From the NCBI RefSeq assembly GCF_001632805.1, contig NZ_CP007220.1, forward strand, positions 2,356,001 to 2,420,000: a stretch of DNA of 64,000 nucleotides. The letters are read 5' to 3'. Position numbers and translations under genes: made by a program. Within the stretch, counting starts at the first letter, position 1; each line of letters begins with the position of its first letter. Of the stretch, positions 60,962 through 64,000 are shown in pieces. A model generated the notes under the pieces. It was not told where the DNA came from. It made no database searches and saw only the letters and a list, made by a program, of their open reading frames with translations. The DNA is from Mycobacteroides chelonae CCUG 47445. GTDB lineage: Bacteria > Actinomycetota > Actinomycetes > Mycobacteriales > Mycobacteriaceae.

Positions 60962-61720
60962 GTGACACTGGCCATTGATCGATGCTCTTCGACGAGGAGC
61001 CTCATCGCCGACGATCCGCTGATCGCCGGCATGTCTATCCGCCAATCACTGCCGCTGCACGAATCGAGCGCCCGGCTTCGCGAGCTGTATCCCGAGTGCC
61101 CTCGGGCCTATGGTGTCGCCGTCATGTCCGATGTCGGCCGGCGCCGATGGTGGCCGCTGGCGCGGGCTCTGAACACCGACCGTCTCGAGCGGATGTACGC
61201 CCGCGCCATTGAAGAGACCGGTAGCGATGCGGTCGCCGTCCATCAACTCGCGGACGCGCTTGTGCATACCGTGGTCGGCCGATTGGTCGCCCTGGTCGTC
61301 CTGGAGGGACGCGCATGGGATCCGGGCCTGGGCAACTTGTGGGTGTACTTCGATTCCGAAGGCTGCATCGACTGGGCAGGTGTGGTGGACCCGACGCTGC
61401 GGGTGTTGTCCAATGACCCGGACCGGGACCGGGAGCAGGTTGTGGTGTTCCCCGGCGAGGACGCACTTGCCGCGTGGACGGCGCACCGATGCCATCGCGC
61501 CCTGGCGCCTTTGTTCACGCGCCTGTCTCAGATCAGTTCCGGAACAATGGAAATCGGCCAGATGTGGCAACTGGTGGGCTCAACCGTGGTGGGTGCGGCG
61601 ACTCATGTTCCGCTGCTGGCCCGCTCCAGCGAGACCGACGGAATGCGGCGCGGACAGGCGATCCTGGACCGCTTCATGACACTCGGATTGCCGGTTCGCC
61701 ACAAGGCCCTTGCAATTTAG
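60962..61720 (+). CDS. Probable iron-regulated protein, FhuF-like ferric reductase fold
   Basis: This is a 252-residue soluble protein. The C-terminal half, SSGTMEIGQMWQLVGSTVVG through RGQAILDRFMTLGLPVRH, resembles the FhuF/siderophore-biosynthesis C-terminal family, but the match is by eye and weak. The cysteine pair that binds [2Fe-2S] at the end of FhuF is absent: the four Cys residues present are scattered. A substrate-binding or partner role is as possible as reduction. GTG 60962 has AAGGGAGG at 60945-60952. An IdeR-like box lies at its promoter and another, with an sRNA, follows it, so iron control is well supported even though the function is not. Confidence 0.6.
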   Translation: MTLAIDRCSSTRSLIADDPLIAGMSIRQSLPLHESSARLRELYPECPRAYGVAVMSDVGRRRWWPLARALNTDRLERMYARAIEETGSDAVAVHQLADALVHTVVGRLVALVVLEGRAWDPGLGNLWVYFDSEGCIDWAGVVDPTLRVLSNDPDRDREQVVVFPGEDALAAWTAHRCHRALAPLFTRLSQISSGTMEIGQMWQLVGSTVVGAATHVPLLARSSETDGMRRGQAILDRFMTLGLPVRHKALAI

Positions 61721-61738
61721 GGCAGCCTTGCCTATCCT
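61710..61738 (+). promoter_or_regulatory. Iron-controlled promoter of the MrsI-like sRNA (IdeR box inside)
   Basis: TTGCAA (61710-61715) and TATCCT (61733-61738) are 17 bases apart, the ideal spacing. Between and over them lies the box TTAGGGCAGCCTTGCCTAT (61717-61735), sharing its first 12 bases with the mbt IdeR box TTAGGGCAGCCTGTGCTAA as I recall it. IdeR bound there would block the promoter when iron is present. Confidence 0.8.
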
Positions 61739-61744
61739 TAGAAA

Positions 61745-61868
61745 CGTCGAACGCGCTACCGCGCGACCAGACACCCGGACCGCGCCGGAGTCCTGAGGGC
61801 TGCAGAGACCCCCGGTCCACTCGAAGGAAGTGCCCCACCTGCCTTGGCAGGTGGGGCACTTCTTCGTT
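61745..61868 (+). ncRNA. mrsI: Iron-responsive small RNA, MrsI homologue (ncRv11846)
   Basis: A strong promoter with an internal IdeR box (TATCCT ending at 61738) and an intrinsic terminator (61828-61868) define a transcript of about 120 bases with no convincing ORF. Inside it CGCG...CGCG (from 61751) and GGACCG/CGGTCC (61777-61782, 61813-61818) can form further stems. It lies between the blaI region and the Rv1847 orthologue, the same interval that holds MrsI in M. tuberculosis, an sRNA made under iron limitation that represses non-essential iron-using proteins such as bacterioferritin. Exact ends are estimated. The alternative is the [12 protein letters not shown] tail of the upstream gene. 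Confidence 0.75.
61828..61868 (+). terminator. Intrinsic terminator of the sRNA (and the FhuF-like gene)
   Basis: AAGTGCCCCACCTGCC (61828-61843) and GGCAGGTGGGGCACTT (61846-61861) are perfect 16-base arms around TT, followed by CTTCGTT. Confidence 0.9.
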
Positions 61869-61897
61869 ATCGGATCCGGCACTGATATGAACATCGA

Positions 61898-62308
61898 ATG
61901 CCAGACACGCCGGAGCACCTCAGCCAGATGCCCACCGCGCCCTTCGACAAGCTCGTAGGGCTCGAATACACCTCGCTGACACCCGAGGGGGTGTCCGCCA
62001 CCCTGACGGTCACCGAAAACCTGTTGCAACCCAATGGGATCGTGCACGGTGGCGTCTACTGCTCGGTGGTGGAAAGCGTCGCGAGCGTGTCCGCGTACGT
62101 CTGGCGTGCCAACGTGCTGGGGGAGGAGAGTGCGGTGGTCGGCGTCAACAACAACACCGATTTCCTGCGCGCCATCTCGACCGGCACGCTCACCGCGACA
62201 TCCACGCCGATACATCGGGGCCGTCGTCAGCAGTTGTGGCTTGTCACCATCGCCGATGATCAGAACCGCACAATCGCACGCGGGCAGGTCCGCCTACAGA
62301 ATCTGTGA
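61898..62308 (+). CDS. PaaI-type hotdog thioesterase (Rv1847)
   Basis: This is a 136-residue single hotdog-fold protein. LLQPNGIVHGGVYCSVVESV is the family motif, with the catalytic region around HGGVYCSVVE and a later NNNTDFLRAISTGTLTATST segment. It should hydrolyse acyl- or aryl-CoA esters; the substrate is unknown. TATGAA at 61886-61891, six bases before ATG 61898, points to a leaderless mRNA. In M. tuberculosis this gene precedes the urease operon, which is not seen here. Confidence 0.9.
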   Translation: MPDTPEHLSQMPTAPFDKLVGLEYTSLTPEGVSATLTVTENLLQPNGIVHGGVYCSVVESVASVSAYVWRANVLGEESAVVGVNNNTDFLRAISTGTLTATSTPIHRGRRQQLWLVTIADDQNRTIARGQVRLQNL

Positions 62309-62441
62309 GACTCGGGTGGGCGCAACCCCCGTACGCCCACCCGAGCTCATCTTCGAGGGATGTCGGCCGGCCCCCCGATGGTCGGGCCGCCATCCTCGTC
62401 CCCCCGCCCGGACCCAGTCCCCACTGGATCCGGGTAGCTCG

Positions 62442-63242
62442 TCAGCTCAGCTGCAGTTTGTCGACAATCCTGTCGGCCATCTTCTGCACCAGCTGCTTTG
62501 AATTGCTTCGTGCACAAACCTGCGTCTGCACAATCAGATTCGCGACACCGTTGTACGACACGAAGCAGCGATACTTACTGGGCCCGTATGTGAGGGCCCA
62601 ATTCACCTTCTTGTCGTTCGACAACGAGACAGACACCGCCACCGGCACCTTGCGCCCGCCGGGATCGGTGAAGTTGTACGTCTTTCCGTCACACTCCGTG
62701 ATCTCGTCAGCTGCCGTAGAGAACTGCGCCTGCGCGGAGTCCTTGTCCTTGTACGCCGCGATGCCCTGGTAGACCTGGGCATCCGGGCTCTCGGCGTCGC
62801 CGAGCAGCATCTCGGTGCCGCGGAACGTCTCGTACTCCTTACCCACCGACTCCACGGTGAGTCCCTGCGTCACATTGCAACTCGCGTCATCAGACTCCGT
62901 GGCCGTGAAGGGCTTTTCCCGCTTGTTGGTCTTGGCGACTTCGGCGTCGAACACCTTGGAAATCTCCTCGTTGGTGAACAACGCCGACACCATGGCTTCC
63001 TCGGTGATCTTGTCCTGGCCGGGCCACCCCGTGAGCCCCGCTGGTCCGCTGCTCACGGGAGCCGGAGCCGGCGTGTTTACCGAGCGTGAGGCCGTCGTGG
63101 TGGCGGCCGTTGACGTACCGGCGGCCTCCCGCTGGCCGGAACACCCGGACAGCGCTAGCGCGGCGATTGCCGTCGCGCACAGCACCGTCCGCGCCGTTAT
63201 GCCTGTCATCGGGCCCCCTGCCGTGTTCTTCGTCGTGGTCAT
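62442..63242 (-). CDS. Lipoprotein with PknH-like extracellular sensor domain (copy 1)
   Basis: This 266-residue lipoprotein has a signal peptide ending at the lipobox LALSGC (ARTVLCATAIAALALSGCSG). A Thr/Ser/Pro-rich linker leads to a domain with conserved Cys residues and an E-x-F-R-G pattern (EYETFRGTEMLLG, CDGKTYNFTD, YRCFVSYNGVANLIVQTQVC), typical of the PknH_C/LppH sensor fold. ATG 63242 overlaps the stop of the upstream gene (ATGA); ATG 63209 would give a tighter signal peptide. The ligand is unknown and no kinase gene is nearby. Confidence 0.85.
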   Translation of the reverse strand: MTTTKNTAGGPMTGITARTVLCATAIAALALSGCSGQREAAGTSTAATTTASRSVNTPAPAPVSSGPAGLTGWPGQDKITEEAMVSALFTNEEISKVFDAEVAKTNKREKPFTATESDDASCNVTQGLTVESVGKEYETFRGTEMLLGDAESPDAQVYQGIAAYKDKDSAQAQFSTAADEITECDGKTYNFTDPGGRKVPVAVSVSLSNDKKVNWALTYGPSKYRCFVSYNGVANLIVQTQVCARSNSKQLVQKMADRIVDKLQLS

Positions 63243-63994
63243 GCCGGAATCCATTCGGCCATGCGGTCGACGATCGCGGTGACTATCGGGGTGCCGTTGC
63301 CGTTCTGGCACAACAGGCTCCCGAAGAGCGCGTTGTTCTTGACCCGGTAGTCGTAGAAACACCGCCACCCCGCGGGTTTTCCGTCCTTGAGCTCCTGGCG
63401 CACCCACTTCACACTGGTGCCGTCGTTCGAGAATTGACCGATCCGCCATTCGATATCGCCCTCGGTCTGACGCGAGTCCGCGCAGGACGCGAGCGACGGG
63501 GGATAAGCCGTCTGAAGCTGGTTCGCCGCGGCCTTCGCATCAGGGAACAACACGACCGCTTGCCACACGATGTGGTCATACCGGTCCTGTGTTTCCTGCA
63601 GACGTGAACCTCGGTAGGTGGTCCACTCATCACCAAGGCTCTCGCTGCGCAGCCCGGTGAGTGCCTGACACTTGCCGGTCGCGGAGGCATCGCTGGGCCG
63701 AGTGGACTTGAACTCGTACGTCAGCGGCGATCCGACCAGCCTGCCCACATCGTCGGCGGAGATGATGATCGATTCCGCCTTGTCGGGCGTGACGATCACC
63801 GGTGCCGGTGGTTCGAGCGAGGTGGTGACCGGTGGAGCGCTGGACTTGGGGCTCGCGATCGCCCCGTCCTGCCCATGATCGGCCGGTGCCGATGTCTCGG
63901 TGGCACCGACCGGTATCGGCTTGATGCCCCCGGTCTCCGTTCCACAACTCACCGCGAGCATCGCTGCCAGGCCAAGCCATCCGACAGCCAACAC
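63239..63994 (-). CDS. Lipoprotein with PknH-like extracellular sensor domain (copy 2), start uncertain
   Basis: The product of at least 251 residues has a hydrophobic N-terminus and lipobox LAVSC (LGLAAMLAVSCGTETGG), a Pro/Ser-rich linker and a domain resembling copy 1: CQALTGLRSESLGDEWTTYR, WQAVVLFPDAKAAANQLQTA and GWRCFYDYRVKNNALFGSLL. The pair is a tandem duplication in one transcription unit. GTG 63994 is the first possible start in the window; the true start may lie a few codons beyond the edge. Confidence 0.82.
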   Translation of the reverse strand: MLAVGWLGLAAMLAVSCGTETGGIKPIPVGATETSAPADHGQDGAIASPKSSAPPVTTSLEPPAPVIVTPDKAESIIISADDVGRLVGSPLTYEFKSTRPSDASATGKCQALTGLRSESLGDEWTTYRGSRLQETQDRYDHIVWQAVVLFPDAKAAANQLQTAYPPSLASCADSRQTEGDIEWRIGQFSNDGTSVKWVRQELKDGKPAGWRCFYDYRVKNNALFGSLLCQNGNGTPIVTAIVDRMAEWIPA

Positions 63995-64000
63995 GTGACG

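Overview
The window is GC-rich, tightly packed chromosomal DNA from a mycobacterium. The best fit is a rapid grower of the Mycobacteroides abscessus/chelonae group. Two long blocks follow the M. tuberculosis gene order almost exactly: Rv1689-Rv1713 (tyrS to der) at about 1-19.5 kb, and Rv1821-Rv1847 (secA2 to the Rv1847 thioesterase) at about 37.9-62.3 kb. The segment between them is accessory. It carries an aph(3'')-Ic-type streptomycin kinase gene and the left block carries an ABC-F gene beside tyrS, both as I remember from M. abscessus. I could not run a species assignment.

Left core block (1-19.5 kb): partial tyrS converges on an ABC-F ATPase gene. A largely overlapping run follows: TPR protein, HAD phosphatase, small protein, tlyA, nadK and recN. 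Next come steA and mctB/steB (envelope and division), pyrG, a Nudix ADP-ribose hydrolase, xerD, and the operon parA-like, scpA, scpB, rluB, cmk, der. The theme is nucleotide supply, ribosome maturation, and chromosome and envelope segregation.

Accessory block (19.7-37.8 kb): a lectin-LysM protein, a DUF222/HNH protein, tRNA-Pro(GGG) with an intrinsic terminator, an NAD-dependent epimerase, and a decayed mechanosensitive-channel gene. Then come an unknown gene coupled to the aminoglycoside kinase, an ArsR-AHSA1 pair, a VOC protein with an FAD oxidoreductase, and a coiled-coil protein. A locus of two UbiB-type kinases, a TetR regulator, an SRPBCC protein and an acyl-CoA dehydrogenase has three related TACATAC-N10-GTATGTA-like sites at its promoters. 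The block ends with a ferritin-like di-iron protein next to its probable [2Fe-2S] reductase, and a GNAT protein.

Right core block (37.9-62.3 kb): secA2, pgsA2, two DUF881 proteins around sbp, gcvH, garA, two MerR regulators (the second resR/McdR-like) around a DUF151 nuclease-like protein, a tandem glycine riboswitch with gcvP, an Rv1836c-type VWA protein, glcB, two CNNM/CorC membrane proteins, guaB1, gnd1 and blaR/blaI-type genes. gcvH, gcvP, garA and glcB tie glycine, glyoxylate and 2-oxoglutarate metabolism together. At 60.9-61.9 kb there are two IdeR-like iron boxes. One precedes a possible FhuF-like gene. The other sits inside the promoter of a roughly 120-nt transcript ending in a strong terminator, at the place where M. 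tuberculosis has the iron sRNA MrsI. Two lipoprotein genes with PknH-like sensor domains close the window.
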